Assembly: GCF_934924865.1 (NCBI RefSeq)
Contig: NZ_OW235315.1
Location: 1,860,001-1,924,000 of the forward strand
Origin: Tepidibacter aestuarii
Lineage (GTDB): Bacteria; Bacillota; Clostridia; Peptostreptococcales; Peptostreptococcaceae
Reading direction: 5' to 3'
DNA: 64,000 nt
Under the pieces are notes generated by a model that ran no database searches, was not told the DNA's origin, and was given only the letters and a program-made list of their open reading frames with translations. The position numbers and the translations under genes are program-made. Of the stretch, positions 37,461-45,119 are shown in pieces. The first letter of the stretch is position 1; each line of letters starts with the position of its first letter.

Positions 37461-37925
37461 ATGTATGACTTTATGTCAATAGCTATTGAAGAAGCTTTTT
37501 CTGGAATTAAAAATAATGATGGCGGGCCATTTGGCGCAGTTATTGTAAGGAATGGAGAAATTATCGCAAAAGCTCATAACGAGGTGATTAAGACAAATGA
37601 TCCTACGTCCCATGCTGAAATAGTTGCAATAAGGCGAGCTTCAAATATTTTAGGTAGATTTGATCTATCGGATTGTGAAATTTATTCTTCTTGTGAACCA
37701 TGTCCTATGTGTTTTGCAGCAATTCATTGGGCAAAAATAACAAAACTATATTATGGTTGTACAAGAGAAGATGCCGCAAAAATAGGATTCGATGATCAAT
37801 ATATTTATGATGTTATTAATGGAACTGAAAAAAACAAAAAGGTTCAAGTAACACAAACTTACAGGAATTTGTGTCTTGAACCTTTTAAAGAATGGGAGCT
37901 AAAAATAGATAGAGTACAATATTAA
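37461..37925 (+). CDS. guaD: Guanine deaminase (cytidine deaminase-like fold)
   Basis: Converts guanine to xanthine, the entry to purine degradation. The 154-residue protein is the short zinc-dependent type, with the zinc histidine and catalytic glutamate H51 and E53 in SHAEIVAI and zinc cysteines C81 and C84 in EPCPMCFAAIHW. The C-terminal TQTYRNLCLEPFKEWE fits Bacillus GuaD with its domain-swapped tail. AAAGGAGG precedes the ATG. It is divergent from xdhA and its product is the substrate expected for the neighbouring dehydrogenases. Confidence 0.92.
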   Translation: MYDFMSIAIEEAFSGIKNNDGGPFGAVIVRNGEIIAKAHNEVIKTNDPTSHAEIVAIRRASNILGRFDLSDCEIYSSCEPCPMCFAAIHWAKITKLYYGCTREDAAKIGFDDQYIYDVINGTEKNKKVQVTQTYRNLCLEPFKEWELKIDRVQY

Positions 37926-37940
37926 ATAGGAATAAAATAA

Positions 37941-37967
37941 GGCTAACAGGAATTTACCCGTTAGTCT
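37941..37967 (+). terminator. Terminator after guaD
   Basis: Imperfect stem CTAACAGG/CCCGTTAG followed by TCTTT, about 15 bp after the stop. Confidence 0.65.
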
Positions 37968-38035
37968 TTGGTATACCCACATACATAAAAAAATAAATAC
38001 TTTTTTACTTGAAGAAAACTTATGAGGTGATAAAA

Positions 38036-38503
38036 ATGGACCAAAGCTATATCATATTACTTATTATTTTAACTTTGAGTTTGTTCATAAAAAATGATTC
38101 ATTATCAATTTCAGCTTCAATACTAATTTTATTAAAACTATTAAAACTAAATTCAATTTTCCCTAAATTAGAAGCTAATGGTCTAAAGATAGGTATAATA
38201 GTTTTAACAATAGGGATTCTTACTCCAATTGCAGCAGATAAATACTCACTAAAAGATATATTGGTCTCTATAAAATCTCCTCTGGGAATATCAGCAATAG
38301 TTGCAAGTTCACTAATTATGATGTTTACCGGTCAAGGATATGAACTACTAATATCAAGCCCATCAATTGTAATACCTATAGTTTTGGGATCTATTTTAGG
38401 TATAGTTTTATTTAAAGGTATACCCATTGGCCCTTTAGTATCAGCAGGTGTAACATTAATTATATATAACTTATTTACATTTATACAAAAATTATTACCA
38501 TAA
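38036..38503 (+). CDS. DUF441 family membrane protein
   Basis: A 155-residue integral membrane protein with four or five hydrophobic segments (IILLIILTLSLFI, LKIGIIVLTIGILTPIAA, ISAIVASSLIMMFTGQG, IVIPIVLGSILGIVLF, LVSAGVTLIIYNLF). Segment order and the GIPIGPLVSAG loop match DUF441/YeaL. The start at 38036 has GAGGTGAT upstream; a longer frame beginning 27 bases earlier is not supported. Function unknown. It sits alone after the purine island. Confidence 0.88.
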   Translation: MDQSYIILLIILTLSLFIKNDSLSISASILILLKLLKLNSIFPKLEANGLKIGIIVLTIGILTPIAADKYSLKDILVSIKSPLGISAIVASSLIMMFTGQGYELLISSPSIVIPIVLGSILGIVLFKGIPIGPLVSAGVTLIIYNLFTFIQKLLP

Positions 38504-38588
38504 ATCGTTTAAATAATTTGTATTAAGTAAAAGCCATGACAAAATCTATAGTGTAATTCAGAAAATATGTATTTTAGTAAATATTAAA

Positions 38589-38608
38589 CCCCCTAAAAAA
38601 TAAGGGGG
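38589..38608. terminator. Hairpin between convergent genes
   Basis: CCCCCT/AGGGGG stem with an A-rich loop, between the ends of the DUF441 gene and hcp. There is no clear T-run on either side, so termination strength is uncertain. Confidence 0.55.
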
Positions 38609-38658
38609 CCGTAAAGTTCATTATTATTCACAAATATTTGTATATAAAGTTTGTCTCT

Positions 38659-40311
38659 TTAACAATGTTGTTGCAGTGAGTTCTTCAAATCATCATGTGG
38701 AGTACTTATAGGTTTTATACTAAAAGTATCCACTAGATATTGTAATACATTAGGAGATATAAAGGCCGGTAGACTTGGTCCTAGATACATTCCATTTATT
38801 CCAAGAGATAATAATGCTAAAAGATCTGCAACAGCCTTTTGTTCATACCAAGAAAGCACTATAGTAAGTGGTAAATCATTTACATTTGTGTCAAATGCAT
38901 CTGCAAGAGATGAAGCAATTCTAACCGCCGAATATACATCATTACACTGTCCCACATCTAATAATCTAGGTAATCCTGCTACTGTTCCAAAGTCCAATTT
39001 ATTAAATCTATACTTACCACAAGCTAATGTTAGAATTACACAATCTTTAGGAACCTGTTGAGCAAATTCAGTATAATAATTTCTTCCTGGCTTCGCTCCA
39101 TCGCATCCACCTATTACGAAGAAATGTTTTATCTTTCCTTCCTTTACTGCGTTTACTATAGTTTCAGCATGAGATAATGTTTCATGATGTCCAAATCCTA
39201 CCAAAATTTCCTTTTCTTCTTCATCTTCTTTAAATCCACCTAATTCTAATGCTTTATTTATTATTTCACTAAAATCTTTTGTACCATCTTCATTAACTTT
39301 AATATTCTTAAGGCCATCCCAACCTACAACATTAGTAGTAAATATTCTGTCTTTATATGATCCTCTTGGTCTCATTAAGCAGTTAGTAGTCATTAAAATA
39401 CATCCAGGTATATCATCGAATTCCTTCTGCTGATTTTGCCACGCTGAACCGTAGTTACCTACTAAATGTTTATATTTCTTTAATAATGGATATCCATGAG
39501 ATGGTAGCATTTCTCCATGTGTATAAATATTTATTCCTTTTCCTTCTGTTTGTTGAAGTAACATTTCTAAATCTCTTAAATCGTGACCTGATACAACTAT
39601 GAATGGTCCTTTTTTAATATTTACATTAACTTTGTGTGGAGATGGATTTTCATATGTTTCAGTATTTGCTTCATCTAAAATTCTCATTACTTCTATACTC
39701 ATTTCTCCAGTTCTCATTGTCATTCGAATCAGATCTTCTAGAGTTAAATTATCATCTGTAGTAGCTTCTAATCCTAAGAAATAAAAATGATCTACTTGAT
39801 CACTGTGATAATTTATAAATCTTGCTTGATGACCATAAGCACTCATACCCTTTAAACCATAAAGTATAGTAGATCTTAAAGAACGAATATCAGCATCAAG
39901 ATTCTGATCATACATAATCCCAGCTTTTACTGAGTCCTTTAACATTGCTTCCTTAGTGTCACTAAGATCATATGTAGCTGGATCAGGGTATTGTCCAATA
40001 GGTGCTTTACTTCTTAGACCTTCTTTTATTTTTTGTGATTCTTTTAATAACTTTACATGAACCTCTGCATCAAAATTTACATTAGTCAATGTAGTAAATA
40101 ATCCATTCTCTACAAATTTCACAATCTCTTTATCAATAATCTGCCCCTCTTCAATCAAAGGCTTTGCATAACATGATATACCTTTTAATTGGTATATTAG
40201 TAGATCTTGTAAATTGGCTATTTCTGGTGTTTTACCACATACTCCACTTTTTGTACAACCTTTTCCTCCCATTGTTTGTTCACACTGATAACAAAACATT
40301 GCATTTTCCAT
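38659..40311 (-). CDS. hcp: Hydroxylamine reductase (hybrid-cluster protein)
   Basis: Reduces hydroxylamine to ammonia and/or nitric oxide to nitrous oxide; in anaerobes it protects against nitrosative stress. The 550-residue protein has the N-terminal [4Fe-4S] cysteines C7, C10, C19 and C25 (CX2CX8CX5C), the pattern of strict-anaerobe class Hcp. The hybrid-cluster ligand regions GYGSAWQNQQKEF-type, IGGCDGAKPGRNYY and LACGKYRF are present. GAGGTG precedes the ATG. It is divergent from a NifX-like gene and near a desulfoferrodoxin-type regulator, a set that suggests redox or NO stress defence. Confidence 0.95.
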   Translation of the reverse strand: MENAMFCYQCEQTMGGKGCTKSGVCGKTPEIANLQDLLIYQLKGISCYAKPLIEEGQIIDKEIVKFVENGLFTTLTNVNFDAEVHVKLLKESQKIKEGLRSKAPIGQYPDPATYDLSDTKEAMLKDSVKAGIMYDQNLDADIRSLRSTILYGLKGMSAYGHQARFINYHSDQVDHFYFLGLEATTDDNLTLEDLIRMTMRTGEMSIEVMRILDEANTETYENPSPHKVNVNIKKGPFIVVSGHDLRDLEMLLQQTEGKGINIYTHGEMLPSHGYPLLKKYKHLVGNYGSAWQNQQKEFDDIPGCILMTTNCLMRPRGSYKDRIFTTNVVGWDGLKNIKVNEDGTKDFSEIINKALELGGFKEDEEEKEILVGFGHHETLSHAETIVNAVKEGKIKHFFVIGGCDGAKPGRNYYTEFAQQVPKDCVILTLACGKYRFNKLDFGTVAGLPRLLDVGQCNDVYSAVRIASSLADAFDTNVNDLPLTIVLSWYEQKAVADLLALLSLGINGMYLGPSLPAFISPNVLQYLVDTFSIKPISTPHDDLKNSLQQHC

Positions 40312-40508
40312 TTTTTCTTCACCTCTTTAGAATATTTCTTATTTTTTTCTAATAATATACTATGTGCATAATTTAATATTTAGCCTTTCTTCAACTTCAT
40401 ATTTAACTAAAACACAGTGTCTTCACTATTATTGCCTAATATAGATATAATAATTCCACTAATTAAAATGCAGCATTAGATATATCTTAATATTAAGTTG
40501 TTTAACTC
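40312..40508. other. AT-rich region upstream of hcp
   Basis: Holds the hcp promoter, not confidently located. No gene seen. Confidence 0.4.
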
Positions 40509-40554
40509 TTGACATATATCATATGCTCCTATATTATTTTATAAAGAGCATATG
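40509..40554 (+). promoter_or_regulatory. Promoter with embedded inverted repeat upstream of the NifX-like gene
   Basis: A consensus -35 TTGACA (40509-40514), a 17-bp spacer and a -10 TATTAT (40532-40537). The arms CATATGCTC (40520-40528, in the spacer) and GAGCATATG (40546-40554, past the start site) form a perfect 9-bp inverted repeat that brackets the -10 box. This geometry is typical of a repressor operator. The protein is unknown; the nearby XRE-type regulator at 41143 is a candidate. Confidence 0.75.
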
Positions 40555-40612
40555 CCAACAATTTTACAAGTGTGTCATGCTGATTTAAGTATTTTATAGG
40601 GGGAATAATTAT

Positions 40613-40969
40613 ATGAAAATTGCATTACCATCTCGAAAGAATCTTATAGACGATCATTTTGGTCACTGCGAGTACTTTACTATTTTTACAGTTGATAAAG
40701 ATAATAAGGAAATAATTTCTCAAGAAACTATTTCATCACCAGAAGGATGTGGTTGTAAATCAAATATAGCACAAACTTTATCAGATGTAGGTGTCTCAGT
40801 TATGCTTGCAGGTAATATGGGTGATGGTGCCGTACGTGTATTAAACAACGCTGGAATTGAAGTAATACGCGGATGTTCAGGGGATCTTAAGACTGTAGCA
40901 CTTAAATGGCTTGAAGGTGCTATTTTGGATTCTGGTGATTCATGTCATGCACATGAATGCCATAACTAA
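40613..40969 (+). CDS. NifB/NifX-type dinitrogenase iron-molybdenum cofactor family protein
   Basis: A 118-residue protein of the NifX/MTH1175-like family, which binds iron-sulfur or iron-molybdenum cluster precursors. It starts MKIALPSRKNLIDDHFGHCE and has the conserved LAGNMGDGAVRVLNNAGIEV segment. A cysteine cluster (EGCGCKS) and a His/Cys-rich tail (CHAHECHN) could bind metal. No nitrogenase genes are nearby, so this is the orphan form found in many anaerobes. GGGGG precedes the ATG. Confidence 0.88.
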   Translation: MKIALPSRKNLIDDHFGHCEYFTIFTVDKDNKEIISQETISSPEGCGCKSNIAQTLSDVGVSVMLAGNMGDGAVRVLNNAGIEVIRGCSGDLKTVALKWLEGAILDSGDSCHAHECHN

Positions 40970-41014
40970 ATCAATCAAAAATAATACTCTTATGGTTACA
41001 ATAGAAAAAATGTA

Positions 41015-41050
41015 TATAGACTGAAGTGGGTATACCCATTTCAGTCTATA
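41015..41050 (+). terminator. Terminator-like palindrome after the NifX-like gene
   Basis: 36-bp near-perfect hairpin (arms beginning TATAGACTGAA and ending TTCAGTCTATA, inner TGGGTATACCCA). The T-run after it is weak. Confidence 0.7.
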
Positions 41051-41142
41051 CCATATTTTAATTCCCACAACTTTCACATAATCTTTACATAGTTTTTTAG
41101 TAGATTCAAATTATATATGATTTTATAATCAAATTTTTTATT

Positions 41143-41727
41143 TTATATTGTTTGATAGAATAATCCATCATTTATACAGTAGAAATACAATCTACCATGG
41201 CCCTGTTTACGAAATCTAAACTCCATATTCCATTCAGGATATTGCTTTACAATAAGAGCTCTATCTCCTCTAACATAAGCTATAAAAGAAATATAATGTT
41301 CTTTTTTCATCTCATGTTTAGAAGTTACATATAATTCATCTTCTACAGGCTCTATTTCAAGCATATGATCATTATCTGATTTTTTTACTTCTAATGGTTC
41401 TATTTTTTTTGAGCAACACATTATAGTTGCATCCCCTGTAGCTGTCATTAAGTTATTACATTGTGGACATACATAAAACTTTAACTTATTCATATTTCCT
41501 CCTACTAATTCGTTTAAATTTATTTCACCTGATAAAATTCCATCAACACTTACCTCTAATATCTGTGCTAGTTCTGGAAGTAAAGAAATATCAGGACATC
41601 CTTGTCCTCTTTCCCACTTGCTTATTGTTTTGTCACTTATGTTCATAACATCTGCAATTTGTTTTTGTGTCATATTTTTTTCTTTTCTTAATTGACATAT
41701 TAATTTACCAATTCTCTTACAGTCCAT
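41143..41727 (-). CDS. XRE-family regulator fused to a desulfoferrodoxin-like domain
   Basis: A 194-residue protein from the ATG at 41725-41727 (GAGGTGG upstream). Residues 5-65 form an XRE helix-turn-helix (MTQKQIADVMNISDKTISKW). The C-terminal part resembles two-centre superoxide reductase: a Cys4 centre (C87, C90, C104, C105) and a second region with H121, H138, H144 and C184. The usual fifth ligand histidine after the Cys (NLHG in desulfoferrodoxins) is absent here (INDG). So it is probably a redox or metal sensor rather than an active reductase, which is my inference. Close to hcp and the NifX-like gene. Confidence 0.82.
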   Translation of the reverse strand: MDCKRIGKLICQLRKEKNMTQKQIADVMNISDKTISKWERGQGCPDISLLPELAQILEVSVDGILSGEINLNELVGGNMNKLKFYVCPQCNNLMTATGDATIMCCSKKIEPLEVKKSDNDHMLEIEPVEDELYVTSKHEMKKEHYISFIAYVRGDRALIVKQYPEWNMEFRFRKQGHGRLYFYCINDGLFYQTI

Positions 41728-41805
41728 TAATACCACCTCTTATACTAACTTTAAACTACTTAGAAATTTAATTCAATCAACGAATCGTAGAGTATATGTT
41801 TTTAA

Positions 41806-41961
41806 GAAGCTTTACATGCCCTTCTTATAAGGATCTATACAGAATGGATGCCTTCTACAGGATATCAGCATGAGTGTGCACCAGATATTGAAGTTTTTCC
41901 TCCAGGAGATATGACCGCTCCGGATTACAGATGTGAAATTTGGATTCCTATTAAGAAGTAA
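41806..41961 (+). pseudogene. C-terminal fragment of an AraC/GyrI-type effector-binding protein
   Basis: The plus-strand frame reads RIYTEWMPSTGYQHECAPDI followed by EVFPPGDMTAPDYRCEIWIP and IKK. That is the end of the GyrI-like ligand-binding domain found at the C-terminus of AraC-family regulators. A stop codon lies immediately upstream in frame and no start or DNA-binding domain is present. The remainder of the gene is gone. Identified by motif memory. Confidence 0.7.
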
Positions 41962-42184
41962 AAAGAGTAAAATAAACAAGAAATATAGACTCACAAAATT
42001 ATCGAATTAATAGTGTATAGTAGCTTTCCAACTGAAATTGGGGCTACTATTTTTTTATATTTTACCTATAGAATCATTGGCATACAGTTAAACAAAAAAA
42101 TAACATAGATTGTTTGAACATTTATACATTTCACCTCTTATTTTCACCTATGTGAAAATGTTTTTTAAAAAATATTAGTAATAA
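41962..42184. other. AT-rich intergenic DNA
   Basis: No gene seen between the AraC-type fragment and the double-palindrome promoter region. A short GTAGC...GCTAC palindrome near 42020-42050 may be the terminator of the lost gene. Confidence 0.4.
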
Positions 42185-42229
42185 TTGAAAAATTTCCAAT
42201 TTAATGATATAATTACAGTCGTACTGTAA
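42185..42229 (+). promoter_or_regulatory. Promoter with 17-bp palindromic operator (site 1)
   Basis: -35 TTGAAA (42185-42190), 17-bp spacer, -10 TATAAT (42208-42213). The perfect palindrome TTACAGTCGTACTGTAA (42213-42229) begins on the last base of the -10. Such a position would block transcription when bound. The nearest downstream gene is the POT transporter, almost 500 bp away. Confidence 0.75.
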
Positions 42230-42269
42230 AACAAATATCAATCAGAACGTATTTTTTATATTTAAACTA

Positions 42270-42291
42270 TATAATTACAGTTATACTGTAA
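42270..42291 (+). promoter_or_regulatory. Second -10/palindrome unit (site 2)
   Basis: A repeat of site 1: TATAAT (42270-42275) followed by the perfect palindrome TTACAGTTATACTGTAA (42275-42291). Flanking bases are also shared with site 1 over about 35 bp, so the unit arose by duplication. Palindrome centres are 62 bp apart, close to six helical turns. The -35 is poor here. Confidence 0.7.
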
Positions 42292-42340
42292 AATAAATAT
42301 TAAATAATATTATATTATAAAGAGAATTTTCTACAGGATA

Positions 42341-42360
42341 AATATTATTTCGATAATATT
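42341..42360 (+). repeat. Perfect UUCG-loop hairpin
   Basis: AATATTAT-TTCG-ATAATATT, an 8-bp stem with a UUCG tetraloop, downstream of the two operator sites. Could be part of a structured 5' leader. Confidence 0.55.
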
Positions 42361-42658
42361 CAGTCTTAATACTTTATAGTACTAAGAAATTTAAGTAGAT
42401 ATTCTTTAAAAGATTGAATAAGTTTAGATTCATACGTTGTTATGCACAATCTCTTCTGTTTAGGTATATGAATTTTAAGTAACTAAAAATTTAACAATAC
42501 CTTTTTTACAGAAGAATTGTATATATATAATTAGAAACTATATATAATAAATAGTTTCATAATTAGTAGTTATGCATTTTTAGAGTAGAAAAAGGGGGGT
42601 AGTAGATATTAGCAATAAGATAAAGTACGTTTTCTATAGTGAATTAACTGTTGGTTTT
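42361..42658. other. Long leader or intergenic region before the POT transporter
   Basis: About 300 bp of AT-rich DNA with no open frame that has a Shine-Dalgarno site. If the 42208 promoter drives the transporter, this is a long untranslated leader. Confidence 0.4.
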
Positions 42659-42673
42659 ATGAAAACGATTTCC
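42659..42673 (+). promoter_or_regulatory. Possible CcpA (cre) site
   Basis: ATGAAAACGATTTCC matches the cre consensus WTGNAANCGNWNNCW at all but the last base, 46 bp upstream of the transporter start. Catabolite control of peptide uptake would be sensible, but single motif matches are weak evidence. Confidence 0.45.
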
Positions 42674-42718
42674 AAAAACGATAAGTGAAACTTATAAATT
42701 TATGTTAGGAGGAGAATT

Positions 42719-44086
42719 ATGAGTGAAATTACAGTAAAAAATAAAAGACCTTTTGGTTTTTATGTTTGCTCTATCGCATTTGTGTTAGAAAGAATGGCGT
42801 ATTATTCTGCCAAAGGTATGATGTTTTTCTTTATTTCTTATACTTTAATAACAGGTGGATTAGGTCTTACTAAAGTTGAAGCTGCACTAATACAATCAAA
42901 TCTTGTTGCATTTACATATCTTGCACCACTTATCGGAGGATATATCACTGATAGATATATAGGAGCCAGATATTGTGTTCCAGTAGGACTACTTTTAATG
43001 GCTGGAGGATACTATGCTGGGTCAACTGCAACAGACCTTGCTGGTATGCATATGTTAGTAATACTTGTTTCTATAGGTACTGGTCTTTTTAAGGGTAACG
43101 TGTCTGCACTTACTGGGTCTTTATTTACAGATAAAAAACAACTAGACTCAGCTTTTTCAACACAATACTCTTTTGTTAATATTGGTGCTTTTATAGGTAC
43201 TACAGTTCTAGGAGCTCTTTATATGACAACTTTTAAACAAGGTGATGTTTTAGGTTTTAGACCTGTTTTCCAAATCTGTAGTGCTATATGTGTAGTTAAT
43301 GCTATTTGGTTCTTATTTGGTACAAGATTCCTTGGAGAAGTAGGAAAAAAACCATTTAAAGCTGGAAAGAATGCTAAAGAAAAAGTTGAAACTGAATCTA
43401 AACCATTAACAAAATCTGAAAAGAAAAAAGTTTTTGCTATCGTACTTGTATCTATGTTTTCAGTAGTATTCTGGGTGTTCTGGTACTTAACTTATTTAGC
43501 AGCTTATGATTACGGTGGTCAATTTATAAATATGGTTGTGAATGGATTTGAAGTTCCTCTTTTATGGTTTGATTCATTAAATTCATTTACATGTATTGCT
43601 CTTGGACCAGTACTTGGTGCACTTTGGTTTAAATTATCAAAAAGACCTCAAGGTGATCTTAGTTTATTTAAAAAATTAGCTCTAGGTCTTGGTTTCCTTG
43701 GTATAGCTTTCTTAATGCTAGTGTTTGCAGAAATTTCAAGAGGTGTTGGTGCAGATGCTACATCTAAAGCGAGCCTTATTTACCTAGTGGCATTTGGATT
43801 ACTTTTAAGTATAGGTGAAATGCTATTCTCACCACTTGGTAATTCTTTTGTAACTAAATATGCGCCAGCTAGAATTTACTCTGTTTTACTTGGTGTTTGG
43901 ACTTTTGCTACATTCTTAGCTGGAAAATCATATGGATATCTATATGCATTTGTTTCAAAATTCTCTGTAATACAAGCATATGTTGCGATTCCAATCGTTT
44001 TATTCATATGTGCAACACTTTTATTCTTCTTCGATAAAAAGCTAGTAAAATTGCTTGAAGATGAAGAAACGGAACAAACTGCATAA
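42719..44086 (+). CDS. POT family proton-dependent oligopeptide transporter
   Basis: A 455-residue major facilitator protein that imports di- and tripeptides with protons. The signature of the first helix, FVLERMAYYSAKGMM (E24, R25, Y28, Y29), corresponds to the ExxER...YY proton/peptide motif, and the PLIGGYITDRYIGARY loop and GTGLFKGNVSALTGSLF are typical. About 12 membrane helices with a lysine-rich central loop around residues 205-240. AGGAGG precedes the ATG and a strong terminator follows. Expression is probably regulated by the upstream palindromes and the cre-like site. Confidence 0.92.
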   Translation: MSEITVKNKRPFGFYVCSIAFVLERMAYYSAKGMMFFFISYTLITGGLGLTKVEAALIQSNLVAFTYLAPLIGGYITDRYIGARYCVPVGLLLMAGGYYAGSTATDLAGMHMLVILVSIGTGLFKGNVSALTGSLFTDKKQLDSAFSTQYSFVNIGAFIGTTVLGALYMTTFKQGDVLGFRPVFQICSAICVVNAIWFLFGTRFLGEVGKKPFKAGKNAKEKVETESKPLTKSEKKKVFAIVLVSMFSVVFWVFWYLTYLAAYDYGGQFINMVVNGFEVPLLWFDSLNSFTCIALGPVLGALWFKLSKRPQGDLSLFKKLALGLGFLGIAFLMLVFAEISRGVGADATSKASLIYLVAFGLLLSIGEMLFSPLGNSFVTKYAPARIYSVLLGVWTFATFLAGKSYGYLYAFVSKFSVIQAYVAIPIVLFICATLLFFFDKKLVKLLEDEETEQTA

Positions 44087-44126
44087 AGTTTTAAAGTAAT
44101 AATTTGACATTATAATTTTATTTTTT

Positions 44127-44162
44127 AAAATGACTACTTTTTTCAAAGTAGTCATTTTTTTT
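44127..44162 (+). terminator. Terminator after the POT transporter
   Basis: Stem TGACTACTTT/AAAGTAGTCA with a TTTC loop and T8, about 40 bp after the stop. Confidence 0.9.
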
Positions 44163-44503
44163 GGCAAATTTTCATACTAATGAAAATCAGGTATAGGAAT
44201 ATTAATTAAGGAGTAATATAGAAAATAATTAATTATACATTTTGAGAATTAGTAAACAGAATAGTCATAAGATAAATGTTCATTAGAGTGTGCCCTATTA
44301 ATGGTACAAGCATAACTTTATGTTAGTATATTATTGTAGACACACAAAGCCGAACACTTTAAAGTATAAATTTAAGTTATAAAAGGCATTCTGTTTTCAT
44401 AGTTTGCTACTGATAGTATATTTGAGCATATGTAATAAGAGTATATGTATTAAACTTCTCTTAAAAAATATGAATAACTCATATGACTACTATTATTAAT
44501 TTT
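44163..44503. other. Intergenic DNA, nothing recognised
   Basis: 340 bp between the POT terminator and the convergent nitroreductase end. No coding frame with a ribosome site, no strong hairpin, no repeat shared with other parts of the window. Confidence 0.5.
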
Positions 44504-45043
44504 TTACCAATTTTCATAATGTATTATATCTTGAATTTTCTTGCGAGGACGCTCTTTTGGTTCCTCATCTGCATAACCAACTGGAATAATACCTACTACA
44601 TATTTGTCTGATGGTATATTTAATATTGGCCTGATTTCTTCTTGGGTAAACCACGCAACCCAACAAGTACCTAATCCTAAATTATCAGCTTCAAGCACTA
44701 TATGTTCTATTGCAATAGATGTATCTCTAATTATAATCTTAAGCTCTGGCTGTGGACTATTCTCATCCAGTAATATATCTACATCATCATTTATTCTTGC
44801 ACGTATATCTGCAACACACACTATATGAACTGGAGCAATTCTCATCCATTTTTGATCATGAGATGCTTCTGCTAGTTTTTGTCTAGTTAATTCTGATTTA
44901 ACTACAATAAAGTGCCAAGGTTGAGTGTTACTACCAGATGGAGCAAGTCTTGCACTTTCAAGTAGCTGAAAAATTTTTTCATCCTCTACCGGCTTATCCA
45001 TATATTTTCTTATACTTCTGCGCATTTCAATTTGTTTAATCAT
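44504..45043 (-). CDS. Nitroreductase family protein
   Basis: An FMN-binding oxidoreductase of 179 residues. The N-terminal RRSIRKYMDKPVEDEKIFQL and ARLAPSGSNTQPWHFIVVKS are the standard family motifs for FMN and dimer contacts; GLGTCWVAWF and IIPVGYADEEPKERPRK lie in the C-terminal half. The electron donor is presumably NAD(P)H and the natural substrate is unknown. It lies downstream of a WYL regulator and a second nitroreductase on the same strand, probably regulated together. Confidence 0.9.
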   Translation of the reverse strand: MIKQIEMRRSIRKYMDKPVEDEKIFQLLESARLAPSGSNTQPWHFIVVKSELTRQKLAEASHDQKWMRIAPVHIVCVADIRARINDDVDILLDENSPQPELKIIIRDTSIAIEHIVLEADNLGLGTCWVAWFTQEEIRPILNIPSDKYVVGIIPVGYADEEPKERPRKKIQDIIHYENW

Positions 45044-45119
45044 AACATTAACCTCCTATAGTTTTCTAAATTTATTTTCCAATATAAATGTCTATTAATA
45101 TTCGCTTTGTTCCATATCT

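Noticed and set aside
41812-41994. Open frame on the minus strand at the AraC-type remnant
   Set aside because: The plus strand there encodes a recognisable effector-binding domain end; the minus frame is its shadow.
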